DNA of 64,000 nucleotides from Mercurialis annua (GCF_937616625.2 NC_065570.1:11666001-11730000), one strand, 5' to 3'. Positions 11,401 through 22,733 are shown, numbered from the stretch's first letter. Made by a program: numbers and translations. The notes: generated by a model from the sequence alone, not told the origin.

Positions 11401-12599
11401 TAGTGGAGTAGAGATAGCTTTTATTAATATTGTGGACTTTTAGTATATATATGGAAGGTTATTTTGTCTTTTATATGAAATTTTAGTGACTTTCTTAATA
11501 TGTGTGTTTTGTTAAAAATGGACAATTAAAAGGTGAGGGAGTAGTAGACAGGTACTGATTTGACAAATATGGTTTCTCTGTGATTAGGGTGAGGCCTTAT
11601 TTCAAACACATGAGAACTTGGAGCATCTTGCTATGATGGAGAGAGTTTTAGGACCACTACCACAACATATGGTGGTCAGAGCTGAGTAAGAGAGATTCTG
11701 CTCCTCTCTGTTTATATCATTCTCCAACAGTTCTTCATTTAAAAGAAGCACTAATGTCATTCCTTATTATGTTGCAGTCGCCGAGCTGAAAAATATTTTA
11801 GGAGAGGAACGCGATTAGATTGGCCTGAGGGTGCAACTTCAAGAGAAAGCACAAAAGCAGTTTGGAAATTGCCCCGTCTTCCGGTAACTTGTTTTACTCG
11901 TGGAAATTTCATGCCACTGACATAAATTTTCATCCCAAAAGGAATTTCAAAATTAATTATGGGCATTTCGGTAGTCAGTGATCTGCAGATAAAAGGCCTG
12001 ATGTAGCTGTCTCAGAACAATGAAAGTTCAAATTTGTGAACGTTTATTTTCTATTAAAATCTTCCAACCTTGAGGCTTTCTTTTCTTCTCCTAGAGGATG
12101 GAAAGTAGAGCTTTAAATTTGGAAATAATGAAGTCAGGATACGTTTTCTTAAATTTCTTACCCATTTTTCTTACCATCTCGCTTTATTTTCTCAAAAAGA
12201 TAGAACTTAACTATATTTAATTATTTCAGGAATTTGGATTTTGTTCTAAACCATATTCTTATGGAATCATTAGTGTCTTTAAAAAAAAAATTATATATTC
12301 TTTCTGTAACATATGGTCAAGTTACAGTTTGTTTTGCATTTTCATGTTCTCCCTCTTCAACTAATTTTCCCCTCGTTTGTTTATTCGGATTGTCCTTATG
12401 GTGAAGTTTAACTATTTTCCTTCAATTTGTTTCTGGACAGAACCTTATAATGCAGCATGTAGATCACTCTGCTGGTGATTTAATTGACCTCTTGCAAGGA
12501 CTCTTGCGATATGACCCAGCAGAGCGTCTCAAAGCCAGGGAAGCCTTAAGACATCCATTCCTCACTCGAGAACCAAGAAGGTGCGGCTATCCCTTATAA
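8401..12599 (+). CDS. AFC2: LAMMER-type dual-specificity protein kinase, AFC2 class
   Basis: This nuclear CLK/AFC-family kinase phosphorylates SR splicing factors. Twelve exons fit GT-AG rules with matching phases: 8401-8529, 8626-8812, 9045-9071, 9227-9380, 9467-9515, 9631-9745, 9980-10071, 10782-10938, 11011-11075, 11588-11685, 11778-11883 and 12441-12599. They total 1338 nt, or 445 residues. The N-terminus has a basic KRPRKRPR stretch, possibly a nuclear signal. The kinase domain starts near residue 106 and has GEGTFG (113-118), the ATP-site Lys135, HTDLKPEN with catalytic Asp231, DFG at 276-278, APE at 298-300 and the family signature [12 protein letters not shown] (337-348). All key residues are present. 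Intron 7 contains a MULE miniature element. Similarity is closest to Arabidopsis AFC2 as I recall that sequence. Confidence 0.93.
10100..10270. mobile_element. MULE-type MITE in AFC2 intron 7
   Basis: The ends are GGATTGGGA and TCCCAATCC. The inner arms GTTCACGATCTACACC and GGTGTAGATCGTGAAC pair, and each half holds a smaller hairpin around CTACACCGTTCATTTT. The flanks are near-identical 9-mers (TTAATTTTT at 10091-10099, TAAATTTTT at 10271-10279). It is 171 bp, non-coding and wholly intronic. Confidence 0.8.
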
Positions 12600-13876
12600 C
12601 TTGGATCTTCCATATGATTGTTATATGATTGAAGTGGTGACATAATACTTTCTTATGTCAAATTTAACATACAATTGTTACCATATTGTAAAGTGTATTC
12701 TTTCCCGATTACGTGCATTTCTCTGTGTTATTTTTCTTCTTTCTTCCCCTTCTGTTGGGGGTCCTAATTGATCTGTATTCACGTAGTATTTCTGGCATGT
12801 CGCGTCTTAATGATGAGAAACGAAAAAAATTGTTACAGAATGTAATATAGCTATTCTTCCTTTGCTATCTTTTTTTCTTATTTAGAGAAATACAAAATGG
12901 TGAATGTGTAGTCATAAATTTTATGAATGATGAAACAACAGAAGGAAAACCGATGGATGTACATTTATAGCTGATGATATAGTCAGAGGATAAAATTTTA
13001 GGTGGATTTTAAATAGCTTTTCACATCAAAGTTCTGTCGCTTGCTTAGTTTCTTTCAGTATATGAGCAGGTCGAAAGAACGGTAATCAGTAGTTATACAG
13101 CAGCAAACATCTCAATCCTTTGATCATAAGGTTGAAGATGGTATTTTTTATTATAAGAAAAAGAAAAAAGAGCTCATTTATTATGACGGCTTGTCAATTT
13201 TATGGGATATAATATTTTATCTATTTGTTGTTGAGGCCTTCATCGTGGTCTTTTTCTTCTCCGAGTTGTCATGGTTGTCGTTGCTCCCCTCACTTTGTTA
13301 TGCTCATGCCTAATGTATTCCAAATTAAGAATAAAAGGATTTTGTCAACCTTTCTTTAGAGTTTACTAAACGATGCATTATGATGATCAAAAGTTTTTCA
13401 TAAAAAGAATAATTGTTGGCTGTGAGTTGATGCAATGTGGCAGTGTTGTAACTATGGTGGTGGTGATAGAAAAGGGAGAGAATTGGCGGTGATAGAGATC
13501 TAATGATAGTTAATGTAGTGATAGACAATTATAATGATGTTAGTATAATTTTGGTGGAATTTATTTGGTGGGGATGTCGATTAAGTCAATTAAAATTAAA
13601 TTTTTTCTTGGTTATTCAGTCAGTTGGTCGCTTTGGAAAATTCATAACATATTATTTGACGATGAATTTATGCTTCCTGTCTGATTCTATGATTCATATT
13701 TGGGCAAATGGTAAGTGCTCTGCGGCAAGCTCCGAACAGGGGCTGGTCGAAAGTTATAATATCGATGAAATACCGGTGAGGCGTTCAGGAAGAACAATGG
13801 GTCTGCTAAAACAGGTGGAATTATCTGAGATCCAAATGATGGATGGGTCTACGGATTCTGGTAATGTCATATGCTT
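12600..13876. other. AFC2 3' flank, no gene seen
   Basis: The 3' UTR of the kinase gene and AT-rich intergenic DNA lie here. An open frame at 13503-13943 has no recognisable domain in its N-terminal part. Its distal end overlaps the RNase H-like relic in a different frame. I therefore do not call a gene. Confidence 0.5.
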
Positions 13877-13993
13877 GCTGAGCTTTGGGGTGTTCTTTAT
13901 GATATGCGCCTGCCTTGATCGTTGGGTTTTAGAAGGGTTATAATTGAGGCGAATAAAAAGAGTGTTCTTTGTTTAGTCTCATTTCACAATGGG
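13877..13993 (+). pseudogene. RNase H-like (RVT_3) retroelement fragment
   Basis: One frame reads AELWGVLYDMRLP, a stop, then SLGFRRVIIEANKKSV. This is the alpha-helix and 'VIIE.DS' strand of the RNase H-like domain of plant LINE-type elements (RVT_3). The in-frame TGA and the missing N-terminal strands show it is a broken fragment. Confidence 0.65.
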
Positions 13994-14156
13994 GGAAGCT
14001 CTAACACAAACCTCGTGTTGAAGAAAATTAAAGGGTGTTTTGTTTAAAATTATGAATGATAATGAGAATGAATGAAAAATGAAATGATTTTTTTTTTTCA
14101 AACTGTCATTTTTTTTACTTTTATTTTAATAAAAAGGGTTAATATCATAAAAATTC

Positions 14157-15189
14157 GGCTTAATTTCTTAAAACCCCACCTTGCACTTTTTCTTCGTTTA
14201 CATCCTGACCTTGTAAAAACATCATTTGTACCCAATTTTGGATTTTTATGTTTCATCCCTACCCAAAAGCATTAAATTGTACTTTTTTTTATTTGAAAAA
14301 GAGTTTAAAACATACTTTTTTCTATTTTAAAAAATACAAATAAATCCTTAAACTTAAAAAATAATCAAATACATCCAAATAATTAATTAATTTTATTTAA
14401 TTTTATAAAATAATAAAAAAATTATTATTATTTTTTATTTTTTCTCAGAAATATTTTTTTAAAAAATTAAAAAAAATTAAAAAATTAAAAAAAATTAAAA
14501 AAAATCGGAAATACTTTTGAAAAAATTTAGGCAAAAATACTTAAAAACCGTCCCACGTTTGACTTTGTTTTCAATTGCACCACCACGTAGGAGAATTTTC
14601 AATTACACCTTATTTAGGATTTTCAGTTTTCGTCTGTACCCCAATTGACTAAAATTACCTCTTTTTATTTAGAAAAAGGTTTAAATTAATCCTTCATATA
14701 CTAATTTATTTGTTTTTTTTTTCAAATGAAAAAAATAATGATACAATCCCTCTATTTAGTTGGTTTTAATAATTTTATCATTAAATTAATTAAATTATCA
14801 ATTTTTTTATTTTGGGGTACAGATGAAAACTGAAAACCCTAAATAGGGTGCAATTGAGAATTCTCCTAGGTGATGGTGGAATTGAAAAAAATTCAAAGGT
14901 GGGGGAGTTTTCAGTAATTTTGCCAAAAAATTAAAAAAAATTATTATTAATTTTAATTTTTTTGAAGAAGATGGTATTTTTGTACTATTATAACATTAAT
15001 ATCTAATTAGTATATAAGTTAAAAATGAAGGATTGTTAAACTCTTTTTCAAATGAAAAGAGTATAATTTAATACTTTTGGGTAGAGATGAAACATAAAAA
15101 CTCAAAATTGGGTACAAATGGTGTTTTTACAAAGTTAGGGTATAAACAAAAAAAAAATGCAAGGTGGAGGTTTTTTAAGGAATTAAGCC
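14157..15189. mobile_element. MULE-type miniature element, middle of the nest
   Basis: Inverted repeats longer than 100 bp start GGCTTAATTTCTTAAAACCCC and end with the near-complement ...GGAATTAAGCC. Perfect 9-bp duplications TAAAAATTC flank it (14148-14156 and 15190-15198). They lie inside the outer element, so it inserted later. It belongs to the same family as 1349-2353 but lacks the CCATGG array. Confidence 0.9.
14531..14924. mobile_element. MULE-type MITE, innermost of the nest
   Basis: The ends are GGCAAAAATACTTAAAAACC and ...TTTTCAGTAATTTTGCC, with arms pairing through 'CACCACGTAGGAGAATTTTC' and 'GAATTCTCCTAGGTGATGGTGG'. The flanking A-rich 9-mers (AAAAATTTA and AAAAAATTA) are consistent with a target duplication, but low complexity makes them weak evidence. 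It lies inside 14157-15189. Confidence 0.75.
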
Positions 15190-15689
15190 TAAAAATTCAC
15201 CAACTTTACACGTTTTTTCATTTTAATCACCCAGTTTAAATTTTCTCATTTTCATACACGAACTATTACTTTTTCTTAAATTCATGCACGATGCTGAGGT
15301 GTTATGGTTCCATTGGTGTAATTTGCTGAGGTGGAGGTCATTTTACACCAGTAAATGAGTGCTAACTCAGCACCGTTCGTGATTTTTTTTGACATTAACC
15401 CTAATAAAAATAAGGCTAAACTCATTCTTATGTTCATGTACTATTAACTTTTATTTTAGTTTGTCCCTGTCAATTCTTTTGCATTTAAGTAGCCATTGTA
15501 CCATTATTTTTATATACCCATGGTCCTTCGTTTGACTTCCGTTAGAGCGCGTATACAAACGCAATTAACGCCGTTAAGCTAAATCATTCTTAGGTCCCTC
15601 TACTGTTAATTTTTACTTTAGTTAGTCCTTATCAATTTTTTTGTATTTTAGTAGTCCTTATACCATTGTTTTTGTATACCTTACCCGAC

Positions 15690-15870
15690 GACTGGAGTCT
15701 GGCCGTCCTGAGTGATAAGCACTGTTAAACCTCAGTTCAGTGCCTAATTTCTTCCGTAGCACCCTCTATTAGAGGGCAGACTGCTGTCTTGATCGGACGT
15801 AAGCTCCCCTTTCTTTCGTCATAAGGCCACCACCTAATGATGATCAAATCACGATCATTGGGTAGCCCAG
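15690..15870. other. GC-richer internal segment of the MULE, possible captured DNA
   Basis: Just inside the left arm, a patch (ACGACTGGAGTCTGGCCGTC through TGATCGGACGTAAGCTCCCC to ATTGGGTAGCCC) differs in composition from the AT-rich remainder. I cannot read a known protein in it. It could be captured host DNA or simply element sequence. Confidence 0.3.
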
Positions 15871-16295
15871 TTATAATTCCATATGCAGATTTCATATGAA
15901 ATCAAGACCCCAAAGTATTCTTCGTCTGTCAAGATAATTATCTAAAGTACTGATTTTTTTCCAGAGAGTATTAAATAAAATAGATTACTTTAATATTTGA
16001 TAATTATTATTTAATCATCTAAAATTCTAATTAAAATATAACTAATTTAATTATTATTTGATTTTTTCTATTTATATTTTCTATAAATAAAATAGAATAC
16101 TCCTAATTAACTACGATTTAAAAATTATTTGAAATTTGATATTTAAATATAATTTGTAATTGTTAAAAATAATTATTAACTAAATAACTATATAATATTT
16201 TGACGAGTCACACTATGGATTATATTAATTAGGAAACATGAACTTTTATATTTTTTTTAGTGTAATGTATTTGCAGTGTTTATGTTGTATTACTA

Positions 16296-16404
16296 TAAAA
16301 ACACTATAAAAACACTATATATGCACTATAGATAAATTATAAAAACACCATAATTACATTTAAGAAATCACTATAAATACACTATAAAAACACCATAATT
16401 ACAC
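16296..16404. repeat. Degenerate ACTATAAAAACAC minisatellite
   Basis: Units such as ACTATAAAAACACTATA recur several times, continue on the other side of the nested element (17567 onward, 'ACTAAAAATACCATAAAAAC') and were interrupted by it. Confidence 0.6.
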
Positions 16405-17562
16405 GGCTTAATATATCTGCGTGTCCCTACACTTTTCTCTTTTTGCACATAAGATCCTTGCATTAAAATACTCCATCATTAAATCCCTGCACTTTACCTT
16501 CCATCATTCCGAGATCCCTCTGTTAACCTTCTGTTAGCGTGTGTAGTACACGCGTCGTTAATGAGACTAGTATTCATTTTTGTAGTTTGATATATACAAA
16601 TAAAGTCCATGCACTTTTAATTTTAGGTCTATGTATTTTTAATTTAAACAAATAAGGTCCCTTTACTTTAATTTTATAGAAACGAAGTCCCTATAATTGT
16701 TTTTATAAAAATATAAATAAAAATTTATTTTAATATATATTTTAAAAATGAGGTTCTTACTCAAGAAATATTCAAAATTAGTTTTAAAAAAAGTTAAAGG
16801 TGACATAAAAAATAATTAAGAAATTAGAAATCAATCCAGACTTTCGCCTGATATGTCTCCTCTAAAAATGGAAGTACACAGCTCGAACTTGTAAGCTTAT
16901 ATAACATACTCAACTTTGAAGTTGACATATATCAAGATCAACGTCTATTTACACCTTTAAGTGCGATATTGTTATATTATTTAAAAAAAAAATTTATCTG
17001 GATAGAATATTATTTTAATTATCTAATAATAAATATTAAAATTAGTTTTATTTCTCTAAGTTAATGTATATTTTTTAAAATAAAAATTAAATTTACTTTT
17101 ATTTTTCAAGATAATGAAAAAAATTAATAAATTATATATTTTTTTATTTATAGATGAAGAATAAATTATACATTTAGTAAGAATAATTTAAATATTCAAT
17201 AAAATAATAGTTAAAAGATAGAAATTTTGACATTATTATTATTTAAATATGTTCAATTCATACCCTTTAAAAAAAATTTAATATTCTACACTTAATTTTA
17301 GTTTTATTAAATTAAAAATTAATGCATATTTATACACAATCTCTACATTTAAAAGTGCAGGGACGTAACATTAAAAAATTAAAATGCAGGGATTCAAAAT
17401 TGAAAAAATTGAAAGTGCATTAATGGTGTCAACACTTGTCTTAACCAAGGGATCTCGCGATGATGAAAGTTAAAGTGCATGGATTTAATGATGGGATATT
17501 TTAGTGCATGGACCATATGTGCAAAAAGAAAAAAGTGCAGGAACACGCAGATGTATTAAGCC
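16405..17562. mobile_element. MULE-type miniature element nested in 15414-18335
   Basis: The ends are GGCTTAATATATCTGCGTGT and ACACGCAGATGTATTAAGCC. The arms pair for more than 100 bp through 'TCATTAAATCCCTGCAC' and 'GTGCATGGATTTAATGA'. Perfect 9-bp duplications TAATTACAC flank it (16396-16404 and 17563-17571). The interior is AT-rich and non-coding. Confidence 0.9.
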
Positions 17563-18598
17563 TAATTACACTAAAAATACCATAAAAACATCAGAACAAA
17601 TATATAAAAAAGCATAAATCATTAAAATGTTAAAAGGTATTTTAAAAATTAAAAAAAGGCATTTTAGATAAAAAAAAATAAGACCTGTAAATATGTTTAA
17701 AAACTATATATAGTTAAACATAAAATATAAAATAATATATAATAGGAAATTTTTCTAAAAATTTTTCTATTAGTTTATTTAAAATAACTTAAACTAATTT
17801 ATATGTAAATATTGGATCTATTTATGTGAAAAATCTGATTGAATTTTTATTTTTCAAGTTTCTTGCTATTATTGTATAATATATTAAATTTATTTATAAA
17901 ATTAAAATATAAATTGTCGAATACATTTTAGATTATATATATATACACACTAGAATCATATTAAATATTTCATACTATACTTTAATTGAAAAATTAATTT
18001 CTTTTAATTTAAAGATGTGCTATATTAAAAATTTATTAAAAATAACTCTTGTAACAGAAGTCAGACAAAGGACCACATGTATATAAAAATAATAGTATAA
18101 GGACTACTTAAATGTCAAAATTTGACAAGGACTGATAAAAATTAAAATTAATAGTATAAGGAGTTAAAAATGGTTTAACTTAACAATATTAATTGCGTTT
18201 GTATACACGCTCTAACAAAAGTTAGATAAAAGACTACGGGCATACAAAAATAATGGTATAATGACTATTTAAATGCAAAACAAATTGAGAGGGAAACTAA
18301 AATAAAAGTTATAAGAACCCAAGAATGGGTTAGCCTAAAAATAAAGAATCTTTACTGTTATAAATTCACCAAAACGAGTTTTCTGGTGCGAAAATTAAAA
18401 AGTTTATTTTCATATGTTTGGTTGAGAAAGGGGTGCATAAAAATCAAATTGAATTTGATATGGTTTGATATTATAAAAGTAAATGGATTTTCATTTCAAG
18501 TCTGGTTTCGGACATAATTTTTATAGTTAAATTCTAATATAGTTCGAATAGGAATAATCTAGCTAAAAATCCAACCGAACATTATGTGTTCGGTTTGG

Positions 18599-20030
18599 TG
18601 ATAGGAGTAAAATATTCCTATATCTAAAGTCGTTTCCATTACGTTTTGATACATTTTAGCACGTATTTTGAGGTGTTTTGGTGCCTTATCGTATGTGTAT
18701 GCATTTCAGGAGCATTGGAGCGTAATGGAGACTATTTGGCCCAAAAAGCGGAAAGAACCGGCAAAGAATCGATTCGTCAAAGTCTTAGAGTAAGAAAACG
18801 GCGAAGAGGCCTTTTTAAAGGAGGTCACGATCTGGACCTTGAGGGTCACGATCTGGACCAGGCATGAAAATGATACCGAGAGGAATGCTCTAAGGAAGGT
18901 CACGATCTAGACCTGAGGGTCACGATCTGGACAAGTGCAAAATTAATTTTCAGCTTTCAAATTTTAAAGGCTCAAGACTTAGGCCCACTTCCTTATTTGG
19001 CCAAACACTCTTGTAATAGGTTGTCTTTTATTACCTTTCTAGGAGTATTATATAAACAACTTTATCTCTTCTTTTAGGGTATATGCCTCATTAGTGTAGG
19101 AGACATCAATTCTCAGTTGTAATTCCTTTTTTCTCTCTATTTTTAAAATAGGATCTTCATAGTTCTTAGTGTTCTTCATTTAATTTCCAGATTTTGTAAT
19201 TTGGGTTTTATCTCCATTGATGCAAGCTTTTGGTTTTCCATCTTCATTATCTTACTTATGATATGTCTTCCCTTCTTGCTTAAGATAATTACTTCTATCT
19301 CTTTAATGCTTTATTGTTCTTATTATTTGGTTGTTGTTGATTTAGCCATGGTTGGCTAAATCCTCTTATTTTGGGGTTGATATGAATCCTAGTTAATGCA
19401 TGATTGGTTTTGGGTTTGGGTTAGTTTTGTTCTAATTAATGCTCCTAATACTTGCTTAGACTAGCTACCTAAATATTGTTGTTAGATTAAGATTCACCTT
19501 GAGAGAGGCTTTATTAATTGGAAAGAATTAATTAGATGCTTAATTAGTGACACCATGAGAGTGAGTTAGTAATTAAGTGGTCTTTGAGTTGTGATTTATT
19601 GTAATTGCTCTAATTGTGTTTAGTGCTACGAGAGTAGGTTAAGCTTGATTAGTTGTGGTTTTATAGCTCTTTGAGGCTCGAGAGAGCGGAAGTTGCGATT
19701 TAAAAACGCTCGGCCCTTGTTTTATGATCCTAGACCCGAATACCGAGAATGCATGACCTAGGTGGATTGTCGTCCTCCAAACCTCGTTTATCATTTGAAT
19801 TCTCGTTAAGTGTTAATCGTTTTAGTCTTTTATAATTGTTTAATTAGTTGTTAATTGGTAAATTAGTGTTAGTTGATGGTCAGTTGTTACTAAAAATCAA
19901 TCTTTCTGTTGCTAAACGAATTGAATTTCACAATCAATTTCATTCACTTTAAACCTCTCATCTCTGTGGGTTCGACAACCCGGACTTAAAGTCCACTTTA
20001 TTACAAGTTGGTGAGTAAAATTGCCGAACA
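18599..20030. mobile_element. Solo LTR, 1432 bp, with TTTGG target duplication
   Basis: The segment starts TGATAGGAGTAAAATATTCC and ends ...GTAAAATTGCCGAACA, giving the TG...CA form. It is flanked by perfect 5-bp duplications TTTGG (18594-18598 and 20031-20035). Near the 3' end, 'TCTCTGTGGGTTCGACAACC' and 'TTTATTACAAG' resemble 3' ends of plant Ty3/gypsy LTRs. No primer site, polypurine tract or second LTR is present, so it is probably the product of LTR-LTR recombination. A cluster of 16-bp repeats lies at 18823-18933. Confidence 0.85.
18823..18933. repeat. Four copies of GGTCACGATCTGGACC in the solo LTR
   Basis: Copies begin at 18823, 18844, 18898 and 18918, the third with one change and the fourth with an altered end. 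The unit is near-palindromic (GGTC...GACC). Repeated short boxes in an LTR can act as promoter or enhancer elements, but no function can be assigned from sequence. Confidence 0.7.
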
Positions 20031-20542
20031 TTTGGTTTGAAAAAAAAATAAAATCTTAAAATTATGGTTTGCTTTAGATTTGAATAAAATATTGGTTAGG
20101 TTTTTTTAAAAATTGAATCAAATTAAATACCAAACTAAATTAGGTTCGGTTTGATATTATTCAAAATTGGGTTTCAGCTTAGTTTTTGACATAATTTTTT
20201 TAGTTAAGTTTTAAAATAAAATGAACCAAAAATTCAAACCGAAAACTGATTGAACTGACTGGTCTAGTTCACTTCAAAAATTTAAATCCAAAATTTTTGA
20301 TCGTTTCATTTTGAAATTTTTGGTTCAATTCAATTTTGATATTTTGGAAAAATTGATTTTTCGGTTTGGTTTTGGATAATAAATTTTTAAGATTAAGTTT
20401 TAATATAAACCGAACTAAAATAATCGAACCAAATTAAAAAAACCGACCAAAATAAACGATTTGAGTTGCTTTGGAAAAATTTAAGTCCTAACAATTAGTA
20501 TCAATTTTAATAATTTTATATTTTTTAGTAAATATTTAAAAA

Positions 20543-21630
20543 GGGTAATGTTGTAAAAATTTACCAACTTTACGCGTTTTCTCATTTTAATCACGCCGTA
20601 TAAAAATTGTCATTTTCTTAAACCAACTATCAAGTTTTTTCAAATTCATATACTGTTCAAAAATCCGGCAAAAATTGCTGACGTGTCAATATCTGATTTG
20701 TTATGACGTGTCACTATCCGGTTGCCAACTCAATAAATTTTTACCGGATTTTTGAACGATGTATGGATTTGAGAAAATTTGTTAGATCGTGTATAAAAAT
20801 GACAATTTTTAAATGGCGTGATTAAAATGAGAAAACATGTAAAGTTGGTGAATTTTTATGAGAACAAAGGATCAATTCACCCCCTCAACTTGGCACGAAA
20901 TATCAAAAAAGTCATATTGGACGTTTTTTGCCTAAAAAACCCGCAACTTGCGTTTTTCGCTCAAAAACCTTCCCCACACTCACCTAAACAAGTGTGTTAC
21001 ACTCTCCAAAAGAAATGGAAATTTTTTTAAAAAATCCTAAATATTTTATTTATCTCTTAAATTAATATTTAACAATTTTAATTTTCAATTACATTTTTTA
21101 AGTTTCAAAAAATTCAATGATTAATTTAATATGTAATAAAAAATAAAGGATTTTTTTATACTTCTACCCTCTTTCTTCTTCCCTTCCCCTTTCTTTTCTT
21201 CTTTTTTTTCTTCTTCCTCTTTCTTCCGACCACCATCGTCCGCCTCCATCGTCCGCCGCTTAGGAGCAGATCTGCATTTTAAGCGAGGAGCAGAGCTCGT
21301 CTGAGGAGCGGTTTGTGACGGAATGGGATCGGACGGTTTCCGGTGGTTTAGATTTAAGTGTTTAAGTAAAATAATTAGACTAATTAAGTTTAATTAGAAT
21401 TTTAATTATATTTAATTAAGGTTGTAATTGTGATTAATTAGGATTAATTAGTTTAATTAGCAATCTCACTCTCTTTTTGGGGTGTTTTTGTGTCAGAGGG
21501 GGTGATTTAAGCGAAAAACGCAAGTTCCCGGTCAATTTAACCCAAAAACGTCCAAAATAACTAATTTGATATTTCGTGCCAAGTTGAAGGGGGTGAATTG
21601 ATTGTTTGTTCATTTTTATGACATTAACTC
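20543..21630. mobile_element. MULE-type MITE (same family as 14136-15401) carrying a nested element
   Basis: It starts GGGTAATGTTGTAAAAATTT and ends near ATGACATTAACTC. The left arm (ACTTTACGCGTTTTCTCATT) pairs with AATGAGAAAACATGTAAAGT at 20825-20844. The outer target duplication is not convincing. The nested insertion occupies 20862-21611. Confidence 0.75.
20862..21611. mobile_element. MULE-type miniature element nested in the 20543 MITE
   Basis: The ends are GAACAAAGGATCAATTCACC and GGTGAATTGATTGTTTGTTC, with arms pairing about 46 bp through 'AACTTGGCACGAAATATCAA'. A perfect 10-bp duplication ATTTTTATGA flanks it (20852-20861 and 21612-21621). The interior has a C+T-rich tract and a 'CACCATCGTCCGCC' block. 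Left arms of the same family occur at 47780 and 48193. Confidence 0.88.
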
Positions 21631-21639
21631 TATATACAA

Positions 21640-22724
21640 TTACAATGAATGATATAAAAAATTAATGTTTTATACACTATATTATTTTTTAGAAAATATG
21701 TTTATAATTATACATTATTCATTTATTTATTAATCATATTTAGTTAAATTTTTATTTGATTTTCATGTTAATTTAAAAGTCTATTCCCCAATGTGAAGAA
21801 GGAAACAAATAATTTGTAACGAAGAGTTAATCCCATTTCAATTCTTAAATGAATTTTGATAAAAGACACAAATGATTGGAATTATCTATTACCATTTTTA
21901 TTTATTTATTTATTATATTTTAACCAACCAAATCCCCCTTGGAGAAATGATTATTAGGGGGGGCCAAATTACAATTAAATTCGTATATATGTTTATATAA
22001 TTTCTCTTATTGTAAATTAAAAGTCATGAAATTATATGAGTATACAAAATCATAACATAAAAATATCCAAAAAAATTATAACACTAATATTAATGACAAA
22101 CTCGCAAGAATATAAAAATAAAATGAAAAACAGGATTATTTTTCAAATACCTGTTTTTAGCAAATCATTTACATTATCTTTGTCTATCTTTTCCTTATTT
22201 CCTACGCTATCTATTTCTCTAACTTATTTATAAAAAATACCCACTATATAAATAAGGCTTATCTCATTTTAGGTTAAAGTTTTACATAGCCACTTTTTTT
22301 TTCTCTCTCTTCTCTTTCAAAGATCTCTCTTCTTTTCTTCTTTTTTGATTTTCAGTTTGTCTCCTCCAATTACTTTTCCGTTCGTCTTTTCCGGTCGCGC
22401 TTCCGTTCGTCTACTTCCGATGGATTTCTCGTAGTTTCTGGTCGTTTTTTCGTTCATCTTTTCCGTTCGCGCTAGTCCGTTCGTCTCTTCCGTTCGCGCT
22501 ATAAATTTCTCGACTCGTTTTTAGATTTGTGTAATTTTTTAGATTTTTTTGTAATATTTAAACATTTTGTAAATTGAAAATCGAAAACCGAAATTGGAAA
22601 CCAAAAAAGGTATTTGTGAAATTGAAAGAAAAAAAAAGGATACTTTTTTCGTAAATAAAAAAGTCAGAAAAGAAAAGTCAAAATTTGGCAGGTAAAATTG
22701 TAAATAAATTACCAAAATATATAT
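21640..22724. other. AT-rich intergenic DNA with a TTCCGTTCGCGCT repeat
   Basis: No coding signal was seen. At 22377-22502 short blocks TTCCGTTCGTC and TTCCGTTCGCGCT recur about six times, a small degenerate tandem array following a C+T-rich tract at 22300-22345. Confidence 0.5.
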
Positions 22725-22733
22725 TTTAGGAAA

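Larger units (their letters stand above)
14136..15401. mobile_element. MULE-type MITE, outer element of a three-deep nest
   Basis: The ends are GGGTTAATATCATAAAAATTC (left) and GATTTTTTTTGACATTAACCC (right), flanked by perfect 9-bp duplications TAATAAAAA (14127-14135 and 15402-15410). Its own sequence is about 225 bp, and the rest is the nested insertion. The interior has ATTTTAATCAC and CATACACGA blocks and a small inverted repeat around 'GGTGTAATTTGCTGAGGTGG'. The same family occurs at 20543-21630 and 22734-23043, with a one-sided match at about 45990. Confidence 0.88.
15414..18335. mobile_element. MULE-type element with long inverted repeats, no transposase seen
   Basis: It starts GGCTAAACTCATTC and ends GAATGGGTTAGCC. 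Arms of about 280 bp each contain two diverged copies of a roughly 165-bp subterminal module (starts at 15414 and about 15575; mirrored at 18335 and about 18175). Perfect 9-bp duplications TAAAAATAA flank it (15405-15413 and 18336-18344). It begins 12 bp after the previous nest ends. The interior is AT-rich with a more GC-rich patch at 15690-15870 and another nested element. Confidence 0.88.
18425..20480. repeat. Old CGGTTTGGTTT-rich repeat split by a solo LTR
   Basis: Both sides of the solo LTR (18425-18593 and 20031-20480) carry degenerate motifs (TTTGATATTAT, GACATAATTTTTATAGTTAA, TTCGGTTTGGTTTT, ACCGAAC) that look like one old dispersed repeat, possibly a decayed hAT-type element. No ends were found. 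Confidence 0.5.

Noticed and set aside
13503..13943. 146-codon ORF as a hypothetical gene
   Set aside because: No domain is recognised, and its distal part overlaps a retroelement RNase H relic in another frame.
19968..19985. GGGTTCGACAACCC resembling a tRNA T-arm
   Set aside because: No acceptor, D or anticodon arms are found around it. It is part of the conserved 3' region of a gypsy-type LTR.
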